From the NCBI GenBank assembly GCA_963840565.1, contig CAWIZH010000002.1, forward strand, positions 248,001-312,000: a stretch of 64,000 nt of DNA, read 5' to 3'. Both the position numbers and the translations under genes were made by a program. The notes under the pieces were generated by a model, which saw only the letters and a list, made by a program, of their open reading frames with translations, ran no database searches and was not told the origin of the DNA. The stretch comes from VRUE01 sp963840565. GTDB taxonomy: Bacteria; Actinomycetota; Thermoleophilia; Solirubrobacterales; 70-9. Of this stretch, positions 7,566-16,168 are shown piece after piece. How positions within the stretch are numbered: position 1 is the first letter of the stretch; every line of letters starts with the position of its first letter.

Positions 7566-9710
7566 GTGCGCCTGCGGCCCCCGATCGAACGACTGGCCGC
7601 GGCCGTGACCGGCCCGCGCGGGCGCTGGGTCACGGTTGGGATCTGGGTCCTGCTCGGGATCGCCGGCCTGGTGGGGCGCACGCATATCGGCGAGGTGACC
7701 GCGGCCGGGCAGAGCAGCTACCTGCCGGCGAACGCCGAGTCGACCCGGGTCGTCGGCGTTCTCCAGCGCGACTTCAAGGGCGGCAATGACGCGCCGGTCC
7801 TGGTCGTGTTCGACCGCAAGGGCGGCCTCAGCGGTGCCGACCTCAGCGCGATCGGCAGGCTCGGCGAAGGGCTCGACCGGCTTGGCTTGGTCGGAGCGAC
7901 GCCCGTCTTCGCTCCCTTCTCCGGACAGGCCAAGCAATCACTGGGGGACGTGGCCCGGATCGCGCGCGGCGTCGGGCCGGTCTCGCGCGACGGCGAAGCG
8001 GCGATCGTGGCGCTGGCGATCGACTCCAGCGACCGCGGCGCGGTGGTCGACGGCGTCGGCAAAATTCGCGCTTACCTCGCCGCCCACCACTACCCCGGAT
8101 TGCGCTCCTACGTCACCGGGCCGGGCGGCATCGCCGCCGATCTCGAGCAGGTCGCCGAAGACGCCGGCAAGACGCTGCTGATCGCCACGCTTGGCTTGGT
8201 CCTGGTGCTTCTGCTCTTCGTTTACCGCGCTCCGGTGCTGGCGCTGCTGCCGCTATTCACGGTCGGCATCGCCTACCTGATCGCGATCGGCCTCACCTAC
8301 CTACTGATCAAGTCGGGGCTGATCACGGTCAACGTCGAGGGCACCTTTCTGTTGCTGGTGCTGATCTTCGGCGCCGGCACCGATTACTCGCTGCTGCTGA
8401 TCCACCGCTACAGCGAAGAACTCGACCGCGGGCTGCAGCCGGGGGTCGCGCTGCCCGCGGCGCTGGTCGAGAGCGTGCGGCCGATCGCGGCCTCGGCCGG
8501 GACCGTGATCGCGGCGATGCTGGTGCTGCTGCTGGCCGATCTCGAGTCGACCCGCTGGCTCGGGCCGGTGCTGGCGATCGGGATTGCGGTGATGCTCGCC
8601 GCGGCGCTGACCCTGCTACCCGCGGTCCTCTCGCTGCTCGGCAGGCGCGCCTTCTGGCCCGGTCGCGGTGCCGAGCCGGGGGAGGGGCGGGGGCGCTGGA
8701 CGCGGATCGCTGGCTTTGTCCGTCGCCGCCCGCGTTCGATCGTGGTGGCCGTGTTCGCTGCGCTGGTCGTGCTCTCGCTCGGCAACCTCGTCGACCACGG
8801 CACGATCGGGTTCGGCGAAGGCGAAACGCACTCGACCGAATCGAGCCGCGGCACCGAAGTCCTCGACGAACACTTCCCGCCCGGGCTGGGCTCGCCGCTG
8901 ACCGCGGTCGTCGACCTCTCCGAAGCCGAGGCGGCGGTGAAGGGCCTGGAGGACCTGCCGTCGGTCAAGCTCGCAGTGCCGATTCCACCGTCGTCGGTCT
9001 CGGCAGAGACGGCGGTCGCGATCGTCCTGCGCGGCAACCCCTACTCGAGCGAGGCGGCCGGCTTGGTCAAGGGAATCCGCGACGAGCTGCAGGACGTCGC
9101 GCCCAGCGCCCTGGTCGGCGGCATCCCGGCAGAGAACTACGACGTCGAGCAGACCAACAGGCGCGACACGCGGCTGATCGTGCCGCTGGTCCTGCTCGTG
9201 GTCGGCCTGATCCTCGCCCTCGTCCTGCGCGCCCTCGCCGCCCCGGGCTACCTGATGGTCACCGTCGTCGCCTCCTTCGCGGCGACCCTCGGTCTGATGA
9301 CTTTTGCCTTCACCGAGCTCTTCGGATCGAGCGGTCTCGCCTTCAACCTCGTCCTGCTCTCCTTCATCTTCCTAGTCGCCTTGGGGGTCGACTACAACAT
9401 CTTCCTGATGACCCGCGCCCGTGAGGAGGCGGCCAAGCTTGGTACTCGCGACGGCGTCCTGGTCGCGCTGGAGAGCACCGGCGGCGTCGTCACCGGCGCC
9501 GGCCTGATCCTCGCCGGCACCTTCGCGACGCTGACCCTGTTGCCGCTCGAAGAGATGGTCCAGATCGGCGCCACGGTCGCGATCGGCGTCCTCCTCGACA
9601 CCTTCGTAGTCCGCGCCCTGCTGATCCCCGCGATCACCTACCTCTGCGGCGAGCGCGCCTGGTGGCCGAGCCGCGCTGAGTCTGCTGGGAGCCGCCTATT
9701 CGACGGTTGA
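7566..9710 (+). CDS. MMPL-family RND transporter
   Basis: The 714-residue protein has the duplicated MMPL layout: two halves, each with one N-terminal helix, a large extracytoplasmic domain, and five further helices. Characteristic membrane motifs are GAGTDYSLLLIHRYSEEL in the first half (~residue 270) and ALGVDYNIFLMTRAREE in the second (~605). Such proteins export lipids or small lipophilic compounds driven by proton flow. Substrate cannot be told here. It starts at GTG 7566 and its end overlaps the convergent zinc-ribbon gene by 15 bases. Confidence 0.9.
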   Translation: MRLRPPIERLAAAVTGPRGRWVTVGIWVLLGIAGLVGRTHIGEVTAAGQSSYLPANAESTRVVGVLQRDFKGGNDAPVLVVFDRKGGLSGADLSAIGRLGEGLDRLGLVGATPVFAPFSGQAKQSLGDVARIARGVGPVSRDGEAAIVALAIDSSDRGAVVDGVGKIRAYLAAHHYPGLRSYVTGPGGIAADLEQVAEDAGKTLLIATLGLVLVLLLFVYRAPVLALLPLFTVGIAYLIAIGLTYLLIKSGLITVNVEGTFLLLVLIFGAGTDYSLLLIHRYSEELDRGLQPGVALPAALVESVRPIAASAGTVIAAMLVLLLADLESTRWLGPVLAIGIAVMLAAALTLLPAVLSLLGRRAFWPGRGAEPGEGRGRWTRIAGFVRRRPRSIVVAVFAALVVLSLGNLVDHGTIGFGEGETHSTESSRGTEVLDEHFPPGLGSPLTAVVDLSEAEAAVKGLEDLPSVKLAVPIPPSSVSAETAVAIVLRGNPYSSEAAGLVKGIRDELQDVAPSALVGGIPAENYDVEQTNRRDTRLIVPLVLLVVGLILALVLRALAAPGYLMVTVVASFAATLGLMTFAFTELFGSSGLAFNLVLLSFIFLVALGVDYNIFLMTRAREEAAKLGTRDGVLVALESTGGVVTGAGLILAGTFATLTLLPLEEMVQIGATVAIGVLLDTFVVRALLIPAITYLCGERAWWPSRAESAGSRLFDG

Positions 9711-9929
9711 CAGCAGGCTCGCCGGGACCTGGGCCCTGATCACTCGGTCGAGCTGAGCGATCGGCCCGAGCAGAGGAAGGGGGGACCAGTTCGAGCCGGG
9801 CGATTCTCCCGTCTGCATTTCCCTCCGCAATTCGGCGGCGCTTTCCAGCGGCTTGCAGCGCGGGCAGCTCTCGGTCGAGATCCCGCGGATCCCGCCGTAC
9901 TCCCTGTGGCATTGCTCGCATCTGAACAT
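9696..9929 (-). CDS. small zinc-ribbon protein, unknown
   Basis: The 77-residue product begins MFRCEQCHREYGG and continues to ESCPRCK, giving two CxxC knuckles (residues ~4-7 and ~22-25) typical of a zinc ribbon. The rest is a hydrophilic tail with no motif. It converges on the MMPL gene with a 15-base overlap at the stop codons. No function can be assigned. Confidence 0.5.
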   Translation of the reverse strand: MFRCEQCHREYGGIRGISTESCPRCKPLESAAELRREMQTGESPGSNWSPLPLLGPIAQLDRVIRAQVPASLLSTVE

Positions 9930-10063
9930 GGCTCTCGCATACCCGTTCGGCGATTGCCACGAACCCCTTTAGCCCGCTGGGGGTCGGTTGGTACTTTTTT
10001 CATACTTTTAGCCCTAGCGGTAGCGGCGCCGGCCGAATGCCGACGCCCTTCTTGCCTCTCAGC

Positions 10064-10573
10064 TCAGGCGACCGCTACGGCCAGTTCGCGGTCGATCTCG
10101 AGCAGGTAGGGCGCGACCAGGCCGTCGTAAGCGGCCTTGCGCTCCTCCGGCAGGTCCTTCCAGCCGGTCACCGCGCCGCGGCAGATGTCCGTGCCGCAGA
10201 GACAGCCACCCGGAAAGTGCTCGATCTCGTAGTTGCGCATCGCGTAGTCGAAGGTGATCTCCTCGCCATCGGCGATTGACTTGCGGGCGACGAAGTCGCA
10301 GGCGCCGGTCTCGTTAAGCTCGACTCCGCAGTTGGGGCTGCAGGAGTGGTTGACCTTGGGACCGAGACCGCCGTGGCGGGCCCACTTGGTGCGGCTGACC
10401 TGGGTGGCGTGGGAGTCGTTGCAGGCGACCTCGCCTTCGAGCACGCCGATCATCACCGTCTCGCCGGCATCGAAGCCACGAGTGGCGCGAACACCACCGC
10501 CCTTGCCGCCTTCGGGAGTGCACATCTCATATCCGACAGGATCCAAGGGACCGCCTCTCAATTGTTTGCGCAC
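10064..10573 (-). CDS. SET-domain protein (putative lysine methyltransferase)
   Basis: SET domains transfer methyl from S-adenosylmethionine to lysine. The protein has GVRATRGFDAGE at the start of the fold, the core VNHSCSPNCGVE (NHSC motif), EEITFDYAM (the FDY motif), and a post-SET-like cysteine run GGCLCGTDICRG. It is short (169 residues, or ~153 from the internal MCTPEGG start at 10525, which I slightly favour). Targets of stand-alone bacterial SET proteins are mostly unknown. It is divergent from the DksA-like gene. Confidence 0.8.
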   Translation of the reverse strand: MRKQLRGGPLDPVGYEMCTPEGGKGGGVRATRGFDAGETVMIGVLEGEVACNDSHATQVSRTKWARHGGLGPKVNHSCSPNCGVELNETGACDFVARKSIADGEEITFDYAMRNYEIEHFPGGCLCGTDICRGAVTGWKDLPEERKAAYDGLVAPYLLEIDRELAVAVA

Positions 10574-10653
10574 GGCGAAACCGTGCCGGTCGACACTAGA
10601 CCATCGTCCTCGGGCGACTGCGCGGGTGGGCGCCGCCGCGGTACGGTGTCGGC

Positions 10654-10995
10654 GTGAAGCCCGAGCGCGCCAGAGAATTGCTCGCCCGCGAGCGCGAGCA
10701 GATCGAGCAGCAGATCGCCACGGTCGAAGGCGAAGGCCCCGAGGAGGGCGACGCTCGCATCGAGCCCGGCGAGAAGGACTCGGAGGGTCTCTACCAGGAC
10801 GAGTTCGACGCCGGCCGGGTCCAGGACCTGAAGCGGCAGCTCGCCGCGGTCGACCGGGCCGAGGTGCGGCTCGGTGCCGGCACCTACGGGATCTCAGTTC
10901 AGAGCGGCAAGCCGATCCCCGACGAGCGGCTCGAGGCCTTCCCGACCGCCGAGCTCACGGTCGAGGAGCAGGACCACGGAGCCCACTCCGCCTAA
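10654..10995 (+). CDS. DksA/TraR-like protein lacking the zinc cysteines
   Basis: The 113-residue product has the DksA/TraR shape: an N-terminal helical hairpin with acidic residues, then the globular end AGTYGISVQSGKPIPDERL followed by FPTAELTVEEQ. In DksA-type zinc fingers the pattern is YGxCxxCG ... CxxC. Here the four cysteine places are Ser, Ser, Thr and Glu, so no zinc site remains. Cysteine-free DksA paralogues that still act on RNA polymerase are known. Start is GTG 10654. The 3' part overlaps the possible N-terminus of the next frame. Confidence 0.7.
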   Translation: MKPERARELLAREREQIEQQIATVEGEGPEEGDARIEPGEKDSEGLYQDEFDAGRVQDLKRQLAAVDRAEVRLGAGTYGISVQSGKPIPDERLEAFPTAELTVEEQDHGAHSA

Positions 10996-11713
10996 GACGG
11001 TCGGTGAGTCGGTACGGGCGCGCTGGCCGTGGACCGGCAGCGGCCACGGCCCACTCCCGGTGCTCTTGGTTCTGTTGACGACGGTCACCGGGATCGTCGA
11101 CGCCGTCAGCTACATCGCCCTCGGCCACGTCTTCGTCGCCAACATGACCGGCAACGTCGTCTTCCTCGGCTTCGCGCTCGCCGGTGCCCCAGGCCTCTCC
11201 GCGCCTGCATCGATTGCCGCGCTGGCCGCGTTTCTCCTCGGTGCGCTCGGGGGTGGCCGGATCGCGACCCGGTTTGGCGGCCACCGAGGCCGGCAGCTGC
11301 GCACGGCGTCGGCGATCGCCGTCCTGCCCGTCCTGCTTGCCACCGTTCTCGCCGCTATCGCCGGCCAGCCGGTTTCCGACGGCGCCCGCTACGCGCTGAT
11401 CGTGCCGCTGGGTATCGCGATGGGAATCCAGAACGCGACGGCCCGCCGCCTCGCGGTCCCCGACCTGACGACCACCGTCCTGACCCTGACCTTGACCGGC
11501 ATCGCAGCCGATTCGCGATTGGCGGGCGGCGTCGGTGGAACTACCCTTCGCCGCCTGATCCCGGTGGTGGCGATGTTCACCGGCGCCCTGGTCGGCGCCT
11601 TGCTCGTGGTCGAGGTCGACCTCGTGCTTCCGCTGGCGCTCGCTGCCGCACTGATGGCCGCGAGCGCAGTTGCCGCCCACAAGCTCTCAGCCGGCAAGCC
11701 CGACTGGGCTTAG
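10874..11713 (+). CDS. DUF1275 (YoaK-like) membrane protein
   Basis: From about residue 60 the protein is a run of six hydrophobic helices with the DUF1275 hallmarks GIVDAVSYIALGHVFVANM, TGN, and MGIQNATARRLAVPDLTTT. The family is widespread and uncharacterised. The true start is unclear: GTG 10874 gives 279 residues but overlaps the DksA-like gene and adds a low-complexity Pro/Ser/Arg leader, while GTG 11059 would begin right at the first helix. I see no other start in between. Confidence 0.75.
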   Translation: MPAPTGSQFRAASRSPTSGSRPSRPPSSRSRSRTTEPTPPKTVGESVRARWPWTGSGHGPLPVLLVLLTTVTGIVDAVSYIALGHVFVANMTGNVVFLGFALAGAPGLSAPASIAALAAFLLGALGGGRIATRFGGHRGRQLRTASAIAVLPVLLATVLAAIAGQPVSDGARYALIVPLGIAMGIQNATARRLAVPDLTTTVLTLTLTGIAADSRLAGGVGGTTLRRLIPVVAMFTGALVGALLVVEVDLVLPLALAAALMAASAVAAHKLSAGKPDWA

Positions 11714-12177
11714 AGGTCGCGCTCGTAATAGAGCATGATCGGGTCGGTGGGTCCGCCTTCGCGGTTGGTGAACCCGCAGCTTTCGTACAGCGCCCTGGCT
11801 GCCCTGTCGGTTTCACCCGTGCAGAGGTCGATGCGGACCGCGCCGGCCGCGCGAACGGTTCGCATCGTCGCCTCGAGCAGGGCTCGCCCGAGCCCCTCGC
11901 CGCGCCGCGGCGGAGCCACGTAGAGCTCCTCCAGATAAGCCTCGGGCGCATCGGCCCAAAGCGAGGGCCGCAGGCGGAAGAGGGCAAAGCCGTCCGGCCC
12001 GTCGCCGCCGAGCAGAACGTTCACCTCATTTTCTTCGAGCAGCTGCCCAATCCTCTGGGTAAGGACGTCAACCCCCGGCGTGGGGTCGGAGAACTCAGTG
12101 TTGAAGTCGTGCAGCAGGCGAGCCACATCGGCCGCGTCCCCAACCCCGGCCTGTCGTGCCGCGGCGCCGTTACTCAT
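11710..12177 (-). CDS. GNAT family N-acetyltransferase
   Basis: Beginning at MSNGAAARQAG the product is ~155 residues with the GNAT fold: AYLEELYVAPPRRGEGLGRALL contains the acetyl-CoA-binding RRGEGLG (Q/RxxGxG/A) loop, and the C-terminal ALYESCGFTNREGG is the usual last motif. The acceptor substrate is not predictable. The start overlaps the end of the upstream minus-strand gene by 8 bases, so the two are probably one transcript. Confidence 0.85.
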   Translation of the reverse strand: MSNGAAARQAGVGDAADVARLLHDFNTEFSDPTPGVDVLTQRIGQLLEENEVNVLLGGDGPDGFALFRLRPSLWADAPEAYLEELYVAPPRRGEGLGRALLEATMRTVRAAGAVRIDLCTGETDRAARALYESCGFTNREGGPTDPIMLYYERDL

Positions 12178-13045
12178 CGACCAGCGCAGGGGTTCCACTG
12201 GCGCGCTTCGTGAGGTCAAGGAGGAGGTCTCGATGTGTCTCGACCTCGGGCTCTGTCAAGCGAAGGCGGTATCGCGCCCAGCGTTTGTCATAGGGCAGGC
12301 TGTCGATGCCCGAGTCTTCGATGAGGGTCGTTACGTCGTCCTCGCGAGGGATCCTGAACTCGGCTACGAGGTGCTCCTTGCGCGCCCGAAAAGACATGAA
12401 GTTATCGGGCAGCCCATTGCGGGAGAGACCTATGTAGTGCTTGTTGTACTTCAGCTCCAGATCGTCGCCCGTGACTTCATTAACGAGCTCGAGAAGAGAA
12501 TCCGCAACGGCTACCGACTGCTTTGAGCCGCGCTTGATCCAGTAGCTGCGGTCGGTTGCCTGACCGGCTTCATCCTCCTCGTCGGTGCCGAGCGTCATGT
12601 GGTCGAGCACGGTCGCCGCCTGCAGTGTGAGGACTTTTCCGACTTCGAGCGCGCGCATCTGAATTACAACAAGGGGAATCGCCTTGTTGAACAGCGCGAT
12701 GACGTTGAGGAACCGACTCGTTATGTCCTCAGCCACCAGCACGGCGAAATGCTCGTACTGGGGAAATCGACTCTTTTCGATATCCCAGTACTCGATCGTG
12801 CGGATAATGTGAGCCTCGTCGGTGGCGCCCAACTGGATCTCCACCTCGTAGCGAGTGCGAGTCTCCGGATCGCTGAGCAGCAGGTCGAGACGGCCCGCTC
12901 GGGGCTGGCGCCTCTCGACGTCCTTGATTTCTAGATCCCCAAGGCCAAGCAGGCTGGGATCCTCTATCAGGCGGTCCTGCAGCCATTTCTCATTCAGCTC
13001 GTCGTGTGCCTTCAGGCTGACTGGCGTGGGCTTTTCGAATTTCAT
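12170..13045 (-). CDS. putative PD-(D/E)XK nuclease-like protein
   Basis: The 291-residue protein has a segment near residues 50-85, GRLDLLLSDPETRTRYEVEIQLG, that looks like the PD-(D/E)XK nuclease core (Asp, then Glu-x-Glu/Gln on the next strand). This is followed by a helix and IVAED-like strands. The C-terminal half (YNKHYIGLSRNG onward) has no recognised domain. Such proteins occur as stand-alone nucleases or in defence islands. Composition is less GC-rich than the surroundings. The nuclease call is an inference from the motif only. Confidence 0.5.
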   Translation of the reverse strand: MKFEKPTPVSLKAHDELNEKWLQDRLIEDPSLLGLGDLEIKDVERRQPRAGRLDLLLSDPETRTRYEVEIQLGATDEAHIIRTIEYWDIEKSRFPQYEHFAVLVAEDITSRFLNVIALFNKAIPLVVIQMRALEVGKVLTLQAATVLDHMTLGTDEEDEAGQATDRSYWIKRGSKQSVAVADSLLELVNEVTGDDLELKYNKHYIGLSRNGLPDNFMSFRARKEHLVAEFRIPREDDVTTLIEDSGIDSLPYDKRWARYRLRLTEPEVETHRDLLLDLTKRASGTPALVDE

Positions 13046-13106
13046 CGGGTGAACAGCTTCTCTCCGAGCACAGTCTCAAAAAATTGTCGGCTTAGTCAAA
13101 CCCGGC

Positions 13107-13973
13107 TCAGCTCCCGCTGGGCGCGCAGCCGATACCGCCGACCAGCATTCCGGAGCCCAGGTGGGCGCCCAGCACCGGGCCGACCTGGGTGCAGAAGAGC
13201 GGTGCTTTGCCGAAGATCTCAGTTCCCCCTGTGACCAGGGTCTCGGCGTCGTCGAACGATTGGGCGTGTTGGACGAACCAGTCGGTTGCGCCTCGGCTCT
13301 GCAGCTCGTGTTGGTAGGCGACCATCTGCTGCATCGCCCTCTTTTTCGTGCGGACGCGGCCGACTGGGGTGATCTCGGTGCCGAAGGTGAGGATCGGCTT
13401 GATCTTCAGAGCCGAGCCGACGAGGGCCTGGGCGGCTCCGATGCGGCCTCCCTTGCGCAGGTACTCGAGGGTGTCGAGGCAGAACCACATCTCGAGTCCC
13501 TCACGGGTCTTGTGGACCGCGTCGACGACGGCTCCCAGCGCCAGGCCTTGCCCGGCCGCTTCTGCGGCGGCGAGGACCAGGCAGCCGAGACCGCCGGCGC
13601 CGGTCTGGCCATCGACGACCTCGACCCGGCCGGGCAGCCCTTTTTCGCTGATCACCCGGGCGGCCTCGATCGCGCTCTCGTAGGTGCCGGAGAGGCCGCT
13701 GGCGATGTGGATCGAGACGATGTCGCGACCCTCTTCGGCAAGTGGCTCGAAGCGGGCGAGGAAGTCGCCGACCGACGGCTGCGAGGTCGACGGCAGGTCG
13801 GCCGAGTCGCGCAGCCGCGCGTAGAACTCGTCGAGGTGGTACTCCTGCTCGGGTAGGCGCTCGTCGCCCCAGCCCACGTAAAGGCTCACCTGCTCGATTC
13901 CCCAGCGCTCGACCAGCTCAGCCGGGAGGTAGGTGGTGCTGTCGGTGACGACGGCGACGTTGCTGGCGCTCAT
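13107..13973 (-). CDS. DegV family fatty-acid-binding protein
   Basis: DegV proteins (FakB type) bind a fatty acid and present it to a fatty-acid kinase. The 288-residue product starts at MSASNVAVVTDSTTYLP, with the typical VTDST at the N-terminus, STSQPSVGDF, IHIASGLSGTYESA and VVDGQTGAGGLG, a normal DegV plan. The frame is open upstream across the glutamate decarboxylase gene but that part is antisense-like noise. It lies 11 bases downstream of the decarboxylase gene on the same strand. Confidence 0.9.
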   Translation of the reverse strand: MSASNVAVVTDSTTYLPAELVERWGIEQVSLYVGWGDERLPEQEYHLDEFYARLRDSADLPSTSQPSVGDFLARFEPLAEEGRDIVSIHIASGLSGTYESAIEAARVISEKGLPGRVEVVDGQTGAGGLGCLVLAAAEAAGQGLALGAVVDAVHKTREGLEMWFCLDTLEYLRKGGRIGAAQALVGSALKIKPILTFGTEITPVGRVRTKKRAMQQMVAYQHELQSRGATDWFVQHAQSFDDAETLVTGGTEIFGKAPLFCTQVGPVLGAHLGSGMLVGGIGCAPSGS

Positions 13974-13984
13974 CTGGCCCGTCC

Positions 13985-15361
13985 TCAGTAGCCGGTGCCG
14001 GTCTTGACCTGCTTGCGCTCGGAGGGGTGGGCGCCGCCCTTCTTCTCCAGGGTCGCGCAGGCGGTTGCGATGTCGTCGGCGAGCCGGTCGACCTGCTCGC
14101 GGCTCAGCGTCTCCTTGACCAGCGCCCGCAGCACCTTCTCTTTTTCGGCGTTGGGGGGCAGCGTGTAGGCGGGCAGCATCCAGCCGCGCTCGGCCGAGAG
14201 CTGCCAGGAGAGATCGAACTCGTCGTAGTTCTTGCCCTTGATGAGCTTGAAGGCGACCAGTGGCAGTTGCTCTTTGTCGGCGCCGATCAGCTCGAAGTCG
14301 CCGCACTCCCCGAGGCGGCTGGCAAGCGCGCGGGCGTTCTTCTGCATTGACTCCATGATGTAGGTGTAGCCCTCGCGGCCGAGGCGGACGAAGTTGTAGT
14401 ACTGGGCGAGCACCATCGAGGCGCCGGTCGAGAAGTTGAGAGTGAAGGTGGCGTCGGTTTTGCCCAGGTAGTTCTCGTAGAAGACGAGGTCCTCTGCGAG
14501 GTCGCTCTTCTCGCGGAAGACCAGCCAGCCGACGCCCGGGTAGACGAGCCCGAACTTGTGCCCGGAGACGTTGATCGAGCGCACCTGCTCGAGCCGGAAG
14601 TCCCACTTCGAGTCGGGGTAGAGGAAGGGCCAGACGAAGCCGCCGCTGGCGCCGTCGACGTGCAGCGGCACGTCGAGTTCGCGCTCCTTCTTGATCGAGA
14701 GCAGAAGGTCGTTGATGCCGACGATGTCGTCGGCGTGGCCGGTGAAGGTTGTGCCGAGCACTGCGGCGACGCCGATCGTGTTCTCGTCGATCAGCGGCTC
14801 GACGTCATCGGGCCCGATCACGTACTTGCCCTCCTGCAGCGGCACGATCCGAGGCTCGACGTCGAAGTAGCGGCAGAACTTTTCCCAGACCACGTGCACG
14901 TCGCCGCCGAAGACCAGGTTCGGCTTGTCGACCGGCTGCGATGCGGCCTCGCGCCGCTGCTTCCACTTCCACTTCAGCGAGAGCGCGCCGAGCATGATCG
15001 CCTCCGATGAGCCCTGCGTGCGGGCGCCCGTTGTCTCACCCGGTGCGTTGAAGAGCTCGGCGAGCATGCGGATGCAGCGCTGCTCGATCTCGGCCGAGAT
15101 CGGGTACTCGGCGTGGTCGATGAAGTTGCGGTAGAGGTTCTCTGCGATCAGCCGCTGCGCCTCGGGCTCCATCCAGGTGGTGACGAAGGTCGCCAGGTTG
15201 CGGTTGGGATCGCCCTCGAGCACGAGTTCCTCGTCGACCAGACGCATCGCGTCGAGGGCCGACATACCGGTTGCGGGGAAGGGGCCGTCGGGGGCGTCCT
15301 CGGTGAGGAAGCGGCTGCCGTAGAGCATGGCGGCCTCTTCGGCGCTGAGCGGCTTGGTCAT
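13985..15361 (-). CDS. gadB: glutamate decarboxylase
   Basis: This PLP enzyme converts glutamate to GABA, consuming a proton. The 458-residue protein matches the GAD family along its length: SRFLTEDAPDG near the N-terminus, TQGSSEAIMLGAL, VDGASGGFVWPF and the lysine motif INVSGHKFGLVYPGVGW, where the Lys holds PLP. The C-terminus ends in HPSERKQVKTGTGY. It is probably co-transcribed with the DegV-like gene. No glutamate/GABA antiporter is nearby, so a link to acid resistance is only a guess. Confidence 0.93.
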   Translation of the reverse strand: MTKPLSAEEAAMLYGSRFLTEDAPDGPFPATGMSALDAMRLVDEELVLEGDPNRNLATFVTTWMEPEAQRLIAENLYRNFIDHAEYPISAEIEQRCIRMLAELFNAPGETTGARTQGSSEAIMLGALSLKWKWKQRREAASQPVDKPNLVFGGDVHVVWEKFCRYFDVEPRIVPLQEGKYVIGPDDVEPLIDENTIGVAAVLGTTFTGHADDIVGINDLLLSIKKERELDVPLHVDGASGGFVWPFLYPDSKWDFRLEQVRSINVSGHKFGLVYPGVGWLVFREKSDLAEDLVFYENYLGKTDATFTLNFSTGASMVLAQYYNFVRLGREGYTYIMESMQKNARALASRLGECGDFELIGADKEQLPLVAFKLIKGKNYDEFDLSWQLSAERGWMLPAYTLPPNAEKEKVLRALVKETLSREQVDRLADDIATACATLEKKGGAHPSERKQVKTGTGY

Positions 15362-15456
15362 GGGGTTCCTCGATCTCGGTTGGCGCTAACGGATATGGCC
15401 CGCCTAGCGGGCAAGTCCAGCGAGCGTATCCCAAGCAAAGAGCGAGGAACCAGGAA

Positions 15457-15687
15457 CTACCCGTAGCGTCGCTCCATCGGCTGGAAGGCATGCCACCAGC
15501 CGCGGTCGAGGGCGGTCTGACTGACCCGCTCGAGTACGAAGCCGTCCTCGTCGTGCAGCACATAGCTGACCATGGCCGGATCGCGCTGATCGTCGACATC
15601 GAGAATGTGGGCGAGGAACAGGTAGGGGGGACGGCTGATCCAGACATCGCCCGGATGCGGCCGGGTTCTGGTGTCGGGACTTCGCAT
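15457..15687 (-). CDS. small hypothetical protein
   Basis: A 76-residue product from ATG 15687, containing DVWISRPPYLFLAHILDVDD and a C-terminal DRGWWHAFQPMERRYG. The composition is that of a folded cytosolic domain and stands out from the noisy frame upstream of it. It lies upstream of glutamate decarboxylase on the same strand, ~95 bases away. Function unknown. Confidence 0.55.
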   Translation of the reverse strand: MRSPDTRTRPHPGDVWISRPPYLFLAHILDVDDQRDPAMVSYVLHDEDGFVLERVSQTALDRGWWHAFQPMERRYG

Positions 15688-15801
15688 GCCCGCTCCCCTA
15701 CCCAGGTAACGGCATCGAAAACATCGGGCGCCAGATTCGCTGGTTGAAGGGGTGGGTAGCGGGTTGGGACAGACGCAGATCGAGCGAATGGATGGAGCCA
15801 G

Positions 15802-16107
15802 ATGAACGAGCAAGACCAGGAGCGCAAGGAGGAGCGGCTGATCGAGGAAGAGTCCGAGGCGGCTGCCGCGGAGGCTGGCGAGATCGGCGGCGAGGTGCCG
15901 AGGGACACCGACGACCCCGCCCAGCAACCGTTGATCGAGGGCGGCGAGGGTGAGGCCGAGGGCTTCGAGCTGGCCGAGAAGCAGCTCGTCGACATCGCCA
16001 GCCACGGCGACGAACACCGATTTCCGGACCGCGACGCCCCGCCTGCCGAGGATCCGGAGGGCGCCGACTTCGGCGAGGCCGACGAGTCGTCCCATCCCGA
16101 CGCCTAG
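15802..16107 (+). CDS. acidic low-complexity hypothetical protein
   Basis: The 101-residue product is very rich in Glu, Asp, Ala and Gly, with a short ordered-looking piece (LAEKQLVDIASHGDEHRFPDRD, residues ~57-78). It is probably intrinsically disordered. There is no signal peptide and no family that I recognise. ATG start with an AGGAG-like site nearby (GGAGCCAG). Not obviously linked to its neighbours. Confidence 0.6.
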   Translation: MNEQDQERKEERLIEEESEAAAAEAGEIGGEVPRDTDDPAQQPLIEGGEGEAEGFELAEKQLVDIASHGDEHRFPDRDAPPAEDPEGADFGEADESSHPDA

Positions 16108-16168
16108 GTCGGCCCGGACCGGCGAGTAGCGTGAGGCGCCCAGAGAGCCTTCGAGAGGAGATTTGCCG

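Noticed and set aside
13974..14606. Long upstream extension of the DegV frame across glutamate decarboxylase
   Set aside because: It is an Arg/Leu/Pro-rich shadow frame of the decarboxylase; the DegV protein starts properly at MSASNVAVVTDST.
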